Source of the DNA: Brachynemurus nebulosus | Lineage: Eukaryota > Arthropoda > Insecta > Neuroptera > Myrmeleontidae | Direction of reading: 5' to 3' | DNA: 64,000 bases | Assembly (NCBI GenBank): GCA_035578155.1 | Contig: JAPWDM010000023.1 | Location: forward strand, 2,889,829 to 2,953,828 | Shown here: positions 45,506-57,609 of the stretch, piece by piece | Position numbering within the stretch: position 1 is the stretch's first letter | Layout: every line of letters starts with the position of its first letter | Program-made: the position numbers and the translations under genes | The notes under the pieces: model-generated | Told to the model about the DNA's origin: nothing | The model's input: only the letters and a program-made list of their open reading frames with translations | Database searches by the model: none

Positions 45506-45553
45506 AAGTGTAGGTGTTGACCTAAAAGATTTAAAAAAAAAATATGTTTGACT

Positions 45554-46049
45554 AAAATATTTTTTTATTACTCATGCGGGAGAAGTACTAACTTGGCGCA
45601 CACATTTCTGTGCGCAAAATAGCTGTTTGCCCACTGTACTCTTCCCGCATACTTTTTTGCGTGTGGAAAGTAACTTTCCACACGCAAATTGACAATAATA
45701 CACGCAAAATTTAATCAAAACACGCAAAGCCGCCTCTTAATTTTTCATTTAATAAATATTTCATAATTATTTCTATAGAAACCACCAACAAAGTAATTTA
45801 AACGATAATTAATTTAGAAAAAAATGACGAATACTTAAAAAAATATTATTTTAAAAAGTAATATAAATGTCAAAAATTGTGATAATAATAGAAAAAAGTA
45901 TGTGAAATTCGTAATAAAAAATAATATGTGCAACTCGTGCGGGATTGTCGATTGCCCTACTCAAGCAAATGAGCGCACTCACTACGTTCGTGCGCTCAAC
46001 TTCGCTTTCGTGGGCAATCGACAATTTCCCGCACTTATTGCACAATATA
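45554..46049. repeat. Hairpin-ended dispersed repeat, copy 1
   Basis: A 496-bp unit also present at 56163-56658. It contains short hairpins: GCGCACA...TGTGCGC, GTGTGGAAAGT-ACTTTCCACAC, a pair of GCGGGA words about TACTCATGC/CCCGCATAC, and at the right GTGCGGGATTGTCGATTGCC against GGCAATCGACAATTTCCCGC, with GAGCGCACTCAC/GTGCGCTC inside. ORFs on both strands cross it and are shadows. Confidence 0.8.
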
Positions 46050-46750
46050 CTATTATTCTTTGTGTCCGTTTTATGCAATTTGCTAGAGATGTAATCTATC
46101 ATAAAAATTAAGAAGCCTATATACAATATACTGTATTTTGAAGGGATATTATGTTTAGTTTAATGATATAATATTTTTAAAAAAATAAAATTTCAATTCT
46201 TTTTTTAAATCATATTTTAATCGTAAAAATATATGCCAAAGTATTTTCAGAAAGAAACAACATAATTTTTTTTATTGTATTATAGGAAAGACTACGGAAT
46301 TATAGCTAATACATACTTAAATGTGGTGTTCAAAAATACTTTCAACATTAACTATCGGCTCCAGAGAGCCGCATTATTTCTTATATACACTTCCGCTACG
46401 CTTTAATATATTTTCTTTTTCTTACCTCTACAGATTAATACATTTTCCCTACCTGATTACAGAGGCGTAAGTAATGGTTGTATAGTTGGCTTAAATGTAC
46501 CGTACAAAATAAAGAACTTTTTCTCATCTTAGTGTCAAATTTATTTTCCTCAATTTGACCTCACCCTTATGCTGTAAATAACATTACACAGGTACAGATA
46601 ATACTCGAATTACGTCATTTCGACTTGCGTCATTTCCAATATTGTGTCAAGTAATATTTCGTTGATATACAATTCCTCATACTTTTACGTCACCACCAGA
46701 TTTGATATAGGTACTTTTCTTGATGTTTTTTTCAACAAAATGGTATAATT
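46050..46750. other. Unassigned AT-rich DNA
   Basis: No gene recognised. Confidence 0.3.
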
Positions 46751-46756
46751 GAAAAA

Positions 46757-46870
46757 AGTCCAAGTGCGTGTTGGACACGCATTAAGTTAGGGTTCATTAG
46801 TGGTTACAGTTTTTTTACGCCTTTCGCGGACAAAATATAGGGTATTTAAGTATATTTACAGACGATTTAT
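46757..46870. mobile_element. TA-2 element end, decayed
   Basis: CAAGTGCGTGTTGGACACGC matches the start of the TA-2 arm at 21366. The next ~100 bp retain only part of the similarity (AAATATAGGGTATTTAA). No partner arm seen. Confidence 0.55.
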
Positions 46871-47113
46871 TTAAAAGTAAATAAGTATATTCAACCTCAG
46901 TTTAATTCGACCATCAAATGAGAAACGATTAAAAGAACTTCAACCTTATTTTAAAGAAAAACGAAAATTTTATACATTTTCCAGCATGCCCCTTACTGGC
47001 TTGGACTTGAATTTTTGGACTTCAGTTACTTCTCACTTCTTCTTTAATGTATGGAACCCATTTTCTAAAGAATTCAAAAGAATAGTAATTTAACTTAACA
47101 TTAATATAATTAT

Positions 47114-47465
47114 ACTAGCCGTATACCCGATGGGCTTTTCCATCGGCATCATCTTCGTGCTCACTTTCTTTTCACTTTCAGTGTTTTCAAAAGCCTAAAT
47201 ACAAACTTCCACGATTTTTAAATTTTGTTTATTTTAATAGCCATAGCAACATATTTTTGTATATCTCTAATTTTAAAAATGACGTATTTCCATACAAATT
47301 TTCATCCCCTATTAAACCCACTTGGGGGACGAATTTTCAAAAATCCTTTCTTAGTGCTCACCTACGTTACATAGGGAACTCCTATGCAAAAATTCGTTCT
47401 TCTAAACCCAACAGTTTAGGCTGTGCGTTGTCTGTCAGTCAGTCAGTGTTAGAAATTTATTAAGT
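47114..47465 (+). repeat. Dispersed repeat (family ACTAG-GTATACCC), copy 3
   Basis: Begins ACTAGCCGTATACCCGATGG and ends CAGTCAGTGTTAGAAATTTA. Same orientation as copy 1 at 8176. The ORF inside is not conserved. Confidence 0.72.
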
Positions 47466-47606
47466 AGATTGACTAACAACATCTTGATCAAAGTAAAATA
47501 AATCATCAAGCTTTCTTTTCATGTACCAAAAAAATTATGCAAGAAAATTCAGTCCTGATAATAATTTTCGTTCATTCTATATTTCAACGGCCCCCACAAA
47601 AAAGTC

Positions 47607-47972
47607 GAGCCATTACCGCCATTTTAGCGTAACCGACAAATATCAAATTTTACAAGAGAAGGATTTTTTTAAATATTTGTATAGCGCTTACGATATTTCT
47701 GCTGTCTTAATTTTATTACGCCTGAGCGTATTATTCCTATTATTTTACTAATCTTATACGATAAAGATGGTTATTGTCGGTTACGCTAAAATGTGAAAAT
47801 GTGTTGTATTAACGATAAACTAAGCAGTTGCTATAACTCGTTAATTAACGAATTTTGGAGAAAAACGTTAACACTGCTTGCTCCGTGACGGTTTAAAATG
47901 TTGCTTGCAATAAAAATTTCAATTTCGATAAAAGTGTCGCTTACGATAAATCGGCGGTAATGGCTCGATATA
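47607..47972. mobile_element. Small TIR element with ATTACCGCC ends
   Basis: TCGAGCCATTACCGCC on the left and GGCGGTAATGGCTCGA on the right are inverted. ATTTTAGCGTAACCGACAA at 47622 is mirrored at 47773-47792, and TACGATAA-type words repeat within. Coding ORFs inside are shadows. No duplication fixed. Confidence 0.7.
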
Positions 47973-48380
47973 AATTACTGAATTTGTGCTTTAATAAACT
48001 TTCTTTTGATACGCAACTCGATGCTTTTGGAAAAAAATTGTTTTACCACTTTTCATGTTACCTCCAGAAATTAACCCCCAGACTCTCTATAAATTATCCT
48101 TATCTCTGTACCTACTAAATTTCAAATGTCCACGTTGAATAGTTTCAGAGAAAATCGTCTGTAACAAATAAAACGCCTGTTTTACCAATTTTGGTACGAA
48201 ACACTAAAAACAATAAAATGTTACCGAAGAGTCCACTTCAATCGTTATTGAACATTTTTATAGAACATTCTGTATGTGCCCAACATACGAAGATGCGAAG
48301 TAATTCAGAAATTTTTATAAAAATAAAAATAAGTAAAATTGTCTCGTGTTTCGTCCAAAATATACACTATACAACATGTA
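47973..48380. other. Unassigned DNA
   Basis: A 92-codon plus ORF (48191-48469) has no recognised domain. Confidence 0.3.
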
Positions 48381-48849
48381 GGGGAAGGCTCGCTACAGTG
48401 GCCCAGGCAGGTAAAGTGGTCACCACTAGTTTGCAAATGAACCAAGGGTTTCCATTTCTTGTTATTTAGTTTAAATTATAGATTGACAGTTTACATAGTG
48501 TCACGGTGCATACCAACTCGTTAGGTGTTACTTAGAAAATTTTATTTAAAAAAAAAAGTGTTTTGTGTGCCCTCTGATCTAAGGTAAGTACTTACAAATA
48601 TTGTATAAAATATATTGTATTATGAATACTTGGTTTTTGTGAATATTCCCGGTGTCTGTTGTAGTACTGAAGCAATTAATTTTATAATAAACAATATTAT
48701 GAATCATACGTTGGTCGTTGGGGCGGAACTTAATTCAGTTTTCCTATTTTACTTAGTTTCGGGTAATGTGGCCCACTATGTATAAAGGTAAAGTGGCCCA
48801 GTGGATCTAGTGGTGGTACCAGAATTGTGGCCGAAATCAATAGCAGAAG

Positions 48850-48963
48850 ATGGCTGAGTACGATGTAGGTACGATATGCAAAAGATGTGTCTATGAAGTC
48901 TGCTCTGGTTACAATGACGAAGATGGCGATTTTACTTGTGAGTTTTGTTTTAAAAATAAATAG
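48850..48963 (+). pseudogene. C-terminal zinc-finger piece resembling pogo/jerky-type transposase tails
   Basis: A 37-codon frame contains GTICKRCVYEVCSGY, then DFTCEFCFKNK before the stop. Four to five cysteines in C-x2-C, C-x-(8-10), C-x2-C order and the aromatic Y/F positions look like the small PHD-like finger at the C-terminus of insect pogo-type transposases. A stop lies in frame just upstream, so only the tail remains or it is a separate exon. Weak but suggestive, given the surrounding subterminal GTGGCCCA words. Confidence 0.45.
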
Positions 48964-49690
48964 TTACCATCTGAGTACTTTGGATAATTAAAAATTGTTT
49001 TTATGATTGCTAACTAGTAGCAAATTGTAATATTTTTGACTAAAAATTGTAATTTCATCTAAAAATTAAAAACGCCGTGAGCAGCGGAGCCTCATCACGG
49101 AAGTCGAATTTTTCCTTTCATCTTCGGTATTGAGTGTCTACAAGCGAAATATAATTGAAACTCCACCAACGATTTGTAATTTTGGTGGTTTCAAAACTGA
49201 TGATGAGTGTCCGGTTGATCGGGGCTTTAAAAAAAGGTTTTAAGTTTTTAAGGGCTGAATCTCAGTAAATTTCAATTTTGTGCCGATAGCAGTTAACAGG
49301 GAAAAAGCCAACACAATTCGTACGAGGGCATTTCTATCCATGCTTATCCGCCAATTGAATTTGTGTTTTATTTTTAAATATTAAAAAAGGAACTTAAATA
49401 GTAAACTGGAAGGCTTTTATGAAGATATTTTTTCTTTCCAAAAAAATCCAAAATTTCTATTTTATAAATAATAAAAATCCAAAATTTCTAATTTATAAAT
49501 AAACAGTGACTTTAACATTTTCAAATTACTTAATATGTATGTATTTCATTTGTTAAAAAATTGTATTCACTTTTTTTAAATTTTTTAAAATTACTATTCG
49601 CCTACTTGTATTTAGAATAAAAGTAATGCATTTAAAACACATTTAACAATAGCATTCAATTCCGATGTAAAAATGGAAGAAGTGGGGGGA
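48964..49690. other. Unassigned DNA
   Basis: No gene seen. A short palindrome CCGTGAGCAGCGG...CATCACGG lies at about 49074-49100. Confidence 0.3.
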
Positions 49691-50330
49691 AAAGTAATGT
49701 GGACTCCCTAAAAGGTACTAGCTGGATACTAACTGAATACACGTACAAAATTTCAGCCCTCTAGGTTTCCTTAGAGAGTCTCTAGACGTGTTAGAAAACA
49801 AGCAAAAATATTAAGGAAATATTGGCGTAAAAATCGTGGGGGTAAGGGTTAAAAGTTGAAACCCCCAAAAAACAGTGTCTGGCTATTAGCTTAACCTGTA
49901 CACAAAATTTCAGCCCTCTAGGTTTATTTGGGGAGATTTTGACCTGAACGAAACTGTTAAAAAACAAGAAAAATCATGTTCTTTTGGGTATAAAAATGGT
50001 GGCGGTAGGGTTTGAAAGTCGAGAGGCCCAAAAAGCACCCCCTTGATACTAACTCGATCCGAATACAAAATTTCAGCCCTCTAGGTTTATTTGGGTGACC
50101 TGTGCGAGTGGTACAAACTTCGAAAACGTCGAAAATGCATGAAATTGTAGCTTAAAAATGAGGGGGGTGGGGGTAAAATATTAAAACCTCCAAAAAGCAC
50201 AATCTAGGTACGAACTTTATCAACACACCAAATTTCAACCCTCTACGTTAATTCTGGGGGGCTGGGGGCCTGTTAGATCCAGCGAAAATCGTTTTTCCCC
50301 CCTCTACTCCCACCAAATCATCCTAGGAAG
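49690..50330. repeat. Degenerate tandem repeat of about 160 bp, four units
   Basis: The block AAATTTCAGCCCTCTAGGTT recurs at 49749, 49908 and 50069, and as AAATTTCAACCCTCTACGTT at 50229, with 159-161-bp spacing. Preceding GATACTAACT-type words and following GGGGGTA-AAAA words keep the register. Not coding. Confidence 0.8.
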
Positions 50331-50564
50331 CTGAATTTTGGATATGTTGTAGATAAATGACCCAAACATTATTTCCAACCGGTTTGGAAAAGTTTTATTG
50401 CTTTTCCGCCCCCCACCACCCCCTAAAAGTTGGGTCGGATAAAAAATTTTCCCAAAATTTGACCCCACTTTGATAGTATGAGGTGCCTCGAAAATGAGCC
50501 CCATTTACCAAATTTCATCTCTTAACTTCCATAGGGGGGCCCTACACAAATTAAAAGGTGGCGG

Positions 50565-50565
<1 letters not shown>

Positions 50566-50641
<76 letters not shown>

Positions 50642-50780
50642 TCATTTTTTTTCTACATATTCGTGTTCTACGGGTCCGAAAACGGATAGCGCCCCTACTC
50701 TCGCCTCTCACCGTTCTTGTCGTATAGACTGTATAGGTCTAATTTTTTCAAGGAAAAATTCGACTAAAAAGTCAGTCTTA
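50566..50780 (+). mobile_element. TA-2 element core
   Basis: A 72-bp (TA)n array (50566-50638) followed by CGTGTTCTACGGGTCCGAAAACGG and AAAATTCGACTAAAA, the same right flank as at 21626-21745. The TA-2 inverted arms are missing. Confidence 0.75.
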
Positions 50781-51029
50781 ATCTATGTTAACTTTTAATA
50801 TTAATAATACTATGCCACTTTACCTACCCAAGGTGGGTAATGTGGTCATTTTGTCACTTACGAAGTTTAATTGATAATTTTTTATTACTGTGAATATGTA
50901 AACCGTATGTATATTATAAAATAAAGACTTTATTAAATTTGCAATTGTATTATATCAAGAAATATCAATTAATTAAAACCGTTTAGAAAATATACACAAT
51001 TCAAACCTTAGGGTGGCCATATTGCCCTA

Positions 51030-51540
51030 CCTTTCTCTACCTACCTGTGTCCCACTTAAGACTCAATACTTGTGTCCGATACATTGTATATCATTTTACA
51101 TTCTCTCTTTATTTATTTGTGTTATTTCGATATCCTTTAAAACGAGGGAAATTACCTTTTTCCCCAATACACACACACATATGCACACACAATGTTTTTG
51201 AAGAGGGATAATTGAAAACGATCTTGAACGAATCGGCGTTCGAAGAGAAGTTTGTTTAGAAAAAAAAAAGAAAACTTGACATTGTATTTATTATATTGTT
51301 GATGTTAGTTAAAATTTCCGTTTTACCTAAGGACCATCGATATATCTAAAGGATTTATCTAATTTAATGTACACTATCGAACAAGTAAATGGGGTCATGG
51401 ATAAAAATAAATTGGAAGTGGGTAGGTGATCTCTATTGGACTACCTAGTTGATTGATTTCCCGGTCAGTGTTTTATCTTGCTGACAAGTATATAGGTATA
51501 TTTATTGTAGGTTAAACAAATTTTAATACAATTTAAATAT
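51030..51540. other. Unassigned DNA with short (CA)n run
   Basis: A short ACACACACAC run sits at 51170-51190. No gene. Confidence 0.35.
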
Positions 51541-51551
51541 CTACTAGAACA

Positions 51552-51660
51552 GCGTTTCTCAACATTTTTTCAGTCACGGCCCGGTAAATCTCGGAAAATA
51601 TTGTGTGAACCGGTCACATATAGGATCACATATTATCCGGCCACTTAATTAACCATGTAA
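51552..51660. mobile_element. hAT-like element end (solo)
   Basis: CAGCGTTTCTCAACATTTTT followed by CACGGCCCGG resembles the end of Charlie-type hAT elements. The partner end is not seen. Confidence 0.45.
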
Positions 51661-51661
51661 T

Positions 51662-51925
51662 CAGCGCCCGCTCTAGCGTTTACGCCGTCCCGGGCAAAAG
51701 TGAATAATTCCAACCCTGTGCAAAATCGGTGACCTTATTTTTGTTTTTGCTCGTCAGCTGTAAAATTCCGCCCCTTTTGTACAAAATTCCCGCCCCGGGC
51801 AAATTTTTTTTTTTACTCGTCACTTGTACAATGCCACCGTCTTTTTACAAAAATTTACAAAATTCCCGCCCTTTAAATTTGCCACGCCGGGCAAATGCCC
51901 GGTTGCCCCCCTGGAGCGGGGCCTA
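51662..51925. mobile_element. GC-rich MITE with hAT-like ends
   Basis: CGCCCGCTCTAGCG on the left against CTGGAGCGGGGCC on the right, and CGTCCCGGGCAAA against GCCCGGTTGCC. Internally CAAAATTCCCGCCC-like words repeat three times. The 65-codon ORF is a shadow. Confidence 0.55.
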
Positions 51926-51964
51926 ATGTAATTTAAATAAATATTGACTTTAAACGGAATTATT

Positions 51965-52100
51965 GTATCTTGGAATCATTTCCGTCAATATGTAGTTGAA
52001 ATACATTAGGCTCTCATTTCCGTCTTTAATAGGAAAAATATTTGGTCGCGTAATACGAAATGTCGTTTTCTGACCACTTTGTCGACTATCTGCCCATATA
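51965..52100. repeat. Fragment of the 230-bp repeat from 41438-42805
   Basis: CTTGGAATCATTTCCGTC, then GGTCGCGTAATACGAAATGTC and GTTTTCTGACCA match 42605-42680. Confidence 0.6.
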
Positions 52101-52103
52101 ATC

Positions 52104-52515
52104 TAGCGAACAGCATCTTGCATAATATAGCGAATTTTCTGTTACAAAAATTAACTTCTCTCGAAAATCCGCTTACATCGGATAATGATTTCGTATCTTA
52201 TGTGATTTTTCTACTCTTTGCAAGCCAAAAGATTCATTTCTTTGAGGTTCCGAGACGTTTCTGGTTGAAAAATTCATCTAAGCGTTTCGGACTTTCAACG
52301 TTTTCACATAGATATCATGAAAATCGGATGCTTCGTTTGAGAGTTATCATGCGGACACACGTATACATACATATATATGAATTTTAGTGAATGTCATTTT
52401 TGACTTTCAGAGATTTCAAAACAAATTTTTATTATAGTCCTGAGTTAAAGTCTTACCATGACAGCGGCCGTAATAACTGAACTTTCCATTCGGCAATCCG
52501 CTAAAACGTTAACAT
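52104..52515 (-). mobile_element. TA-1 element with an unexpanded TA core
   Basis: The left end GCGAACAGCATCTTGCATAA matches the TA-1 inverted end. The core is inverted relative to 29291: AACGTTTTCACATAGATAT, ATCATGCGGACACACG, a short ATACATACATATATATGA, then GAATTTTAGTGAATG and CATGACAGCGGCCGTAATAA. The TA tract is only ~20 bp here, against 78-195 bp in other copies. Confidence 0.75.
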
Positions 52516-52519
52516 ATGG

Positions 52520-53068
52520 ACAGTTAAAAAAAGTCTAAAACAATATTTTTTACCGCCAACATTCACAACTTACAAAATATTTTCAATAATATTCACTATA
52601 TAAGCATAATTATATATAATTTTTATTCATATCGAAATAAAACGCGTGTTGTGTATGTAGACTCAACTGAATAAATACCATGAATACTGTAAATTTTGAT
52701 ATTGGAATGTTATTTTTTGTGACCAATTTCCGAAAAAGATTGAAAGATTATTTATCAATGTCTTCTATGCAGAATAAATAGTTGGGCAATTTTCAGTATA
52801 CATATATTACGTAATTACTGCTGACGTACGTATATCGCATGTGACATAAAACTGGAACAAGCCGTCAGAGTTGATGTTAATTAATGTTGGTGACATCGAA
52901 AAAAGTTCATTTCAATTATTTGTTGTTGTTGTATAAGAAAACTTGTCAACATTATGAAGGAGTTTGCCGTCTATTGTCTATATTTCACTACATATATTGT
53001 TTATTTAACTCCTTGAAATATACATATATATATATATACCCCATGGCTTATCAAAACAGGTTCAAAAC
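52520..53068. other. Unassigned DNA
   Basis: No gene recognised. Confidence 0.3.
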
Positions 53069-54853
53069 CAGTGGCGACGCGTGAAATTATTAGCTGGGGA
53101 GACAGTCTTTTTTACCATATTTCTAAGTAGACTTATTTTGTGTCTATTTTTATTTCAAAATCTGTAGTCTTTCTAAGCTTTATTAAAGTTTTTTTCTATA
53201 ACAGACCTTCTGACTCAGTACTTTGACTAAAATAAAAATGTTGAAATTTTTAAGCAGCCATTTGTACCTACTCCACCAAGGGTAAAAGATATTGAAATTT
53301 TTGTTTTGTTTTGCGGTTAGTCTGAATTAAAGCTCTTAAAAAAATTTAGAATTTTACATTGTAGTTTTTAAATTAGGTTCGTATATTATTATTATATTTC
53401 TAAAGGAAAAAATTTAAAACTTCTGATGTAAAAAACTTAAACAGATAGTAGAGAAAAACAAATTGAAAATAAATACCTACAAATTTTATTAAAAGTTTCC
53501 AATGTTTAAATAATAAATAACAAAATCTAAAATTCATTAAGAAATATTTAAAAAATTGAACTGAACCAAAAGCAAACAAGCAGTTAATTAACTAACAACA
53601 AAAATTATTTGAATTTTGTGTAACAATAAAATACATAAAATAAACTGCTGTTATGTGTACGTATATCGTTGATCGTACGTATACAGAATAGCAAATGCAT
53701 ACGTTTAGACAAATTAATCTGTGTCTTCCTTAGGGGTGAATAAATATGATATTGCGTTATTGTTTCCGTTTTTTTATTATTTTTCAAAAAATACTGAATA
53801 TAATTTGATAATTTTTATACCATTAGAAAGATTGCTACATTTTACATATAGATAAGAAAAAATTATTCCAAAATCTTTCTTAGTTTTTGAGTAATAAACT
53901 AATAATGATGTAAATAAATTGGAGAATATTACATAATTATGGTTCATTTCAGTTAAATTTAACCATGCTTCGTCACTTTGAATTTAAATAATTTCCGTTT
54001 TCTTGGCTTTATCTCTTTTATTATTGCATTTATGTAAATTTTAAATTTGCAGTTTATTTTTAGAAAAGAATAGAAGATTGATTTGTTTCGAATATAAGAA
54101 TTATTTAATTTTTTAACGAAAACTCATGATCAATTGTATCTGAAACGAGGTATATATACATGTCATGCAGATTGTGTGTGTAAATGTTTGAAACAGGCAG
54201 TGTCTGTTAACACATACACACAGAGCAAAGAGAAACATTACTAAGATTGTCTTCCTTGCCGGTGAATTGATATGATATTACATTATTGTTTCAGTTTTTT
54301 TATTATTATTCAAAAAATACTGAATATAATTTGATAATTTTTATACTATTAGAAAGATTGTTACATTTTACATATAGATAAGAAAAAATTATTTCAAAAT
54401 TTTTCCTAGTTTTTGAGTAATAATGATGTAAATAAATTGGAGAATATTACATACTTGCAGATTGTGTGTAAATGTTTGAAATAGGCAGTGTGTGTAACAC
54501 ATCCACACAGAGTAAGGAGAAATATTATTAAAATTGTCTTTTTGCGTTTAGACTTGTATGAGTTGTATAGATGTAACCAGATGTAACCATACACATAGGT
54601 TCACATTTATGTATCAGGTTATATGTATATTATATTATTGTATAATATGTTTTTGTAAACGCATATAATATATGTAATATATTGTACATATATTCATGTA
54701 TATACGTTTTATTTGAAAATGTGAATTAGAAATGGCCAATATTATAAAAATTAGACAGTAATTTTAAATTTTATAAAATATTTTAAATTTTATGAAATTT
54801 AATTTTTTTTGGGAGACACTGTCTTCCTTGTCAACTCCCACGCGTCGCCACTG
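53069..54853. mobile_element. hAT-like non-autonomous element with internal tandem repeats
   Basis: Ends CAGTGGCGACGCGTG and CACGCGTCGCCACTG are perfect inverted repeats, with GGGGAGACAG-type words just inside. CAAAAC flanks both sides (53063-53068, 54854-54859), possibly part of a longer duplication. Inside, the block TCTTCCTT-GGTGAAT..GATATGATATT..ATTGTTTC..AATACTGAATATAATTTG recurs at 53712-53945 and 54245-54450, and CAGATTGTGTGTAAATGTTTG at 54168 and 54456. The middle part (53946-54155) resembles 4040-4187 plus 5079-5150. No transposase. Confidence 0.72.
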
Positions 54854-54859
54854 CAAAAC

Positions 54860-56160
54860 AGGTCAACACATTGAATACGGTTTAACAGTTGTTCTCAGTT
54901 CGGTGCATTAGACTGGATACGAAATGTTTTGATGCGCCGTAGTGTAGATATACTATTATAACACATAACATTTTTAATTAAAATCTTACAGCTGCTTTCG
55001 TGAAGTTATACTAACAGCAAACTAGTGTCAGTGTATAGTGAACTACCTAGATATGTTTATATCTTTACTGAGCACCGCTAAAAGTGGATGACAGACAAGT
55101 ATTTTGTTTGTTAAAACGACCTAATTAATAAACAACTACATAAAAACAGATAATATGTAGGTATCTATATATGCAAAAAATGAATATTAAATAAGATTTG
55201 GGTCAATAAAAAACATTTTTCCACAAACACAGTTGATTTCTCAAATTAAATTAGGAAATTAACTTGATTCAAGGTTACTATAACGTAACCGATCTTCCAA
55301 AATCGAATACTGACAAGGAAAGATATCCAACTGTATCTCACAAAAATTTTTGAAACTTTGGTGGATTGTAAATCTTATTAAAACTAATCACGAGCCATAT
55401 TTGGTTCGTGTCCATAAGCGGTTTAAGAGGGTGAAACTCACCCCTGAAAATTTGAGCTCTTTTCAATTTTCTTAAATATCTTGGAAATGATAAGAGCTTT
55501 GGTAGGGAAACTACATATATATTTGTAAATGGCACTCTAAGATCTTTACTATGATACCAAAATTAAAGTTATAAAATCACTGGGGTTTCATCCCCGACCC
55601 CAACCCCTAATTTTATCAGGTATTTTTTGGTAAAAGAGCAGGATCAACGGATTCAGTCTAAATACAAAACTCATTCAGTCTTTCCACAACTAGTAAATGT
55701 ATGAGATCCATTGTTATCACCACAGTATTACATTGTTGTTGAAACAATGATTTGAAACAATTTTGGAACAAACTTTAAACGCGTATGTCTCGAAATGCCC
55801 TTTTTAAAAACGGTTCCTACTCTCAAACGGAAAGTTTCCAAACTATGAGTTTGAAATTTTGACAGAATATTTTTTATTTCATTCTCCATGTAGCTATGGG
55901 AGCTTTTCTTAAAAAAAATCTTCCTTTTTTAACATGGAAAACTGTAAAAAAAGGCCTAAATTTTGTTCTTTTTATTCAAACCGCCGCCATTTTTTCAAAT
56001 TATCAAATTAAAGAAAAAAAACCTTCATAGGAACATAGTGGCTTTCCTACAGATTGATAATCTATCTGTTTCTTTTTTCTCAGATGAATGGATGGCTTTT
56101 TTTTTAAAGACACTTTTCAAAAAATTATAACAATTATAAAAAATAAATAAAAATGAATAA
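54860..56160. other. Unassigned DNA
   Basis: No gene recognised. ORFs are short and unsupported. Confidence 0.3.
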
Positions 56161-56162
56161 AA

Positions 56163-56658
56163 AAAATATTTTTTTATTACTCATGCGGAAGAAGTATTAA
56201 CTTGGCGCACACATTTCTGTACGCAAAATAGCTGTTTGTCCACTGTACTCTTCCCACATACTTTTTTGCGTGCGGAAAGTTTACTTTCCGCACGAAAATT
56301 GACAATATAACACGCAAAATTTAAGCAAAACACACAAAGCCGCCTCTTGATTTTTCATTTAATAAATATTTCATAATTATTTCTATAGAAACCACTAACA
56401 AAGTAATTTAAACAATATTTAATTCAGAAAAAAAGACGAACCCTCAAAAAGACTATTTTAAAAAGTAATAAAAATGTCAAAAATAGTAATAATAATAATA
56501 GAAAAAAGTATGTAAAATTCGTAATAAAAAATAGTATGTGCAACTCGTGCGGGATTGTTGATTATTCACTCAAGCGAATGAGCGCACTCACTACGTTCGT
56601 GCGCTCAACTGCGGTTTCGTGGTCAATGGACAATTTCCCGCACTTATTGCACAATATA
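56163..56658. repeat. Hairpin-ended dispersed repeat, copy 2
   Basis: Same length as copy 1 (45554-46049) and roughly 90% alike by eye, with the same hairpins; some paired bases have changed on one side only (GTGCGGAAAGTTTACTTTCCGCAC is preserved as a hairpin although its bases differ from copy 1). Confidence 0.8.
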
Positions 56659-57609
56659 ATATTGTATTGTTAAATAGTGGTATTAGTCGTAAAAAAAGTC
56701 ATCCCTATTCCCCCATCCTATCCATCCGACAAAAAATTGCAAAACTTGACTATTTTTCGACCGGTCACACTGTAATGATACCTTAAACTGCTGATAAGTT
56801 TTGGCAATCATTTTTTCTATGTTTATCAGCATAAGAAACTTGTCCCAAAAGTATGGTTCTTAAGCACATACTCCTGTTTTCTGATTAAATTTCGACAATT
56901 ACATGACAACAGTCGAAAATTGATCCTTTAATTAATAAAATTTCATTAATGAATTTGTATAAAATCATTTAAATAGGCATTAAAAAAAAAATTAAAAATT
57001 TCACCGGCGTGACGTCATCATGTGTCTGTAATTAGATTTCATCACAAAATGGGTACATTTTGTCATAGAGGATTAATGTTTGGGCTTATTTCTAGATTTC
57101 CACTACTGTTTTCTCAATTTCTGGTATAATCTGTTTAGTGCATAATTTCTTGTTCTAAAAGAAATAAATATTGCCTGTTTGGTAACAAAAACCAAAAATT
57201 CACCCTTAAATTACCAAAATCGCATTAACAAATTTATATAATACTAAACAAATAGTGCGTATTAAAAAACAATAAAAATTTGCCGTAACGACGTCATCGA
57301 GTAAACTTAATTAGTTTCTTAAAAAACTGAGAAATTCTGTTAACCTTAGAATCAGACGTACTTGTCAAAATGACGAACGAACTTCTCTACCTGCTCCTGT
57401 ACTATGTACAACTTGTCGTTGCTTGTCTGTTCTAAAACTTCTGTTATCTAATTTATTTGTTATGATAACACACCAAACGTATTAATTTTGTTTATAGTTG
57501 CTGTCGTTTTGTTTATATTAAAATAGTGTGCGTCAATTTGACGACGATGTATGATTAACGTATGTTTTGTTTTAAATATTCTGTACTTTACATATAAAAG
57601 TTTTCCTAA

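Larger units (their letters stand above)
48381..51027. mobile_element. Possible decayed pogo-like element
   Basis: GGGGAAGGCTCGCTACAGTGG after a TA at 48379-48380 and CCATATTGCCC before TA at 51028-51029 are weakly inverted. Subterminal words GTAAAGTGGCCCA and GTAATGTGG occur at 48394, 48411, 48768, 48786 and 50837. It contains a transposase-like zinc-finger piece, a degenerate tandem array and a TA-2 core. The link between the two ends is uncertain. Confidence 0.4.

Noticed and set aside
48191..48469. 92-codon plus ORF as a gene
   Set aside because: No recognisable domain and it crosses the proposed end of a transposon at 48381.
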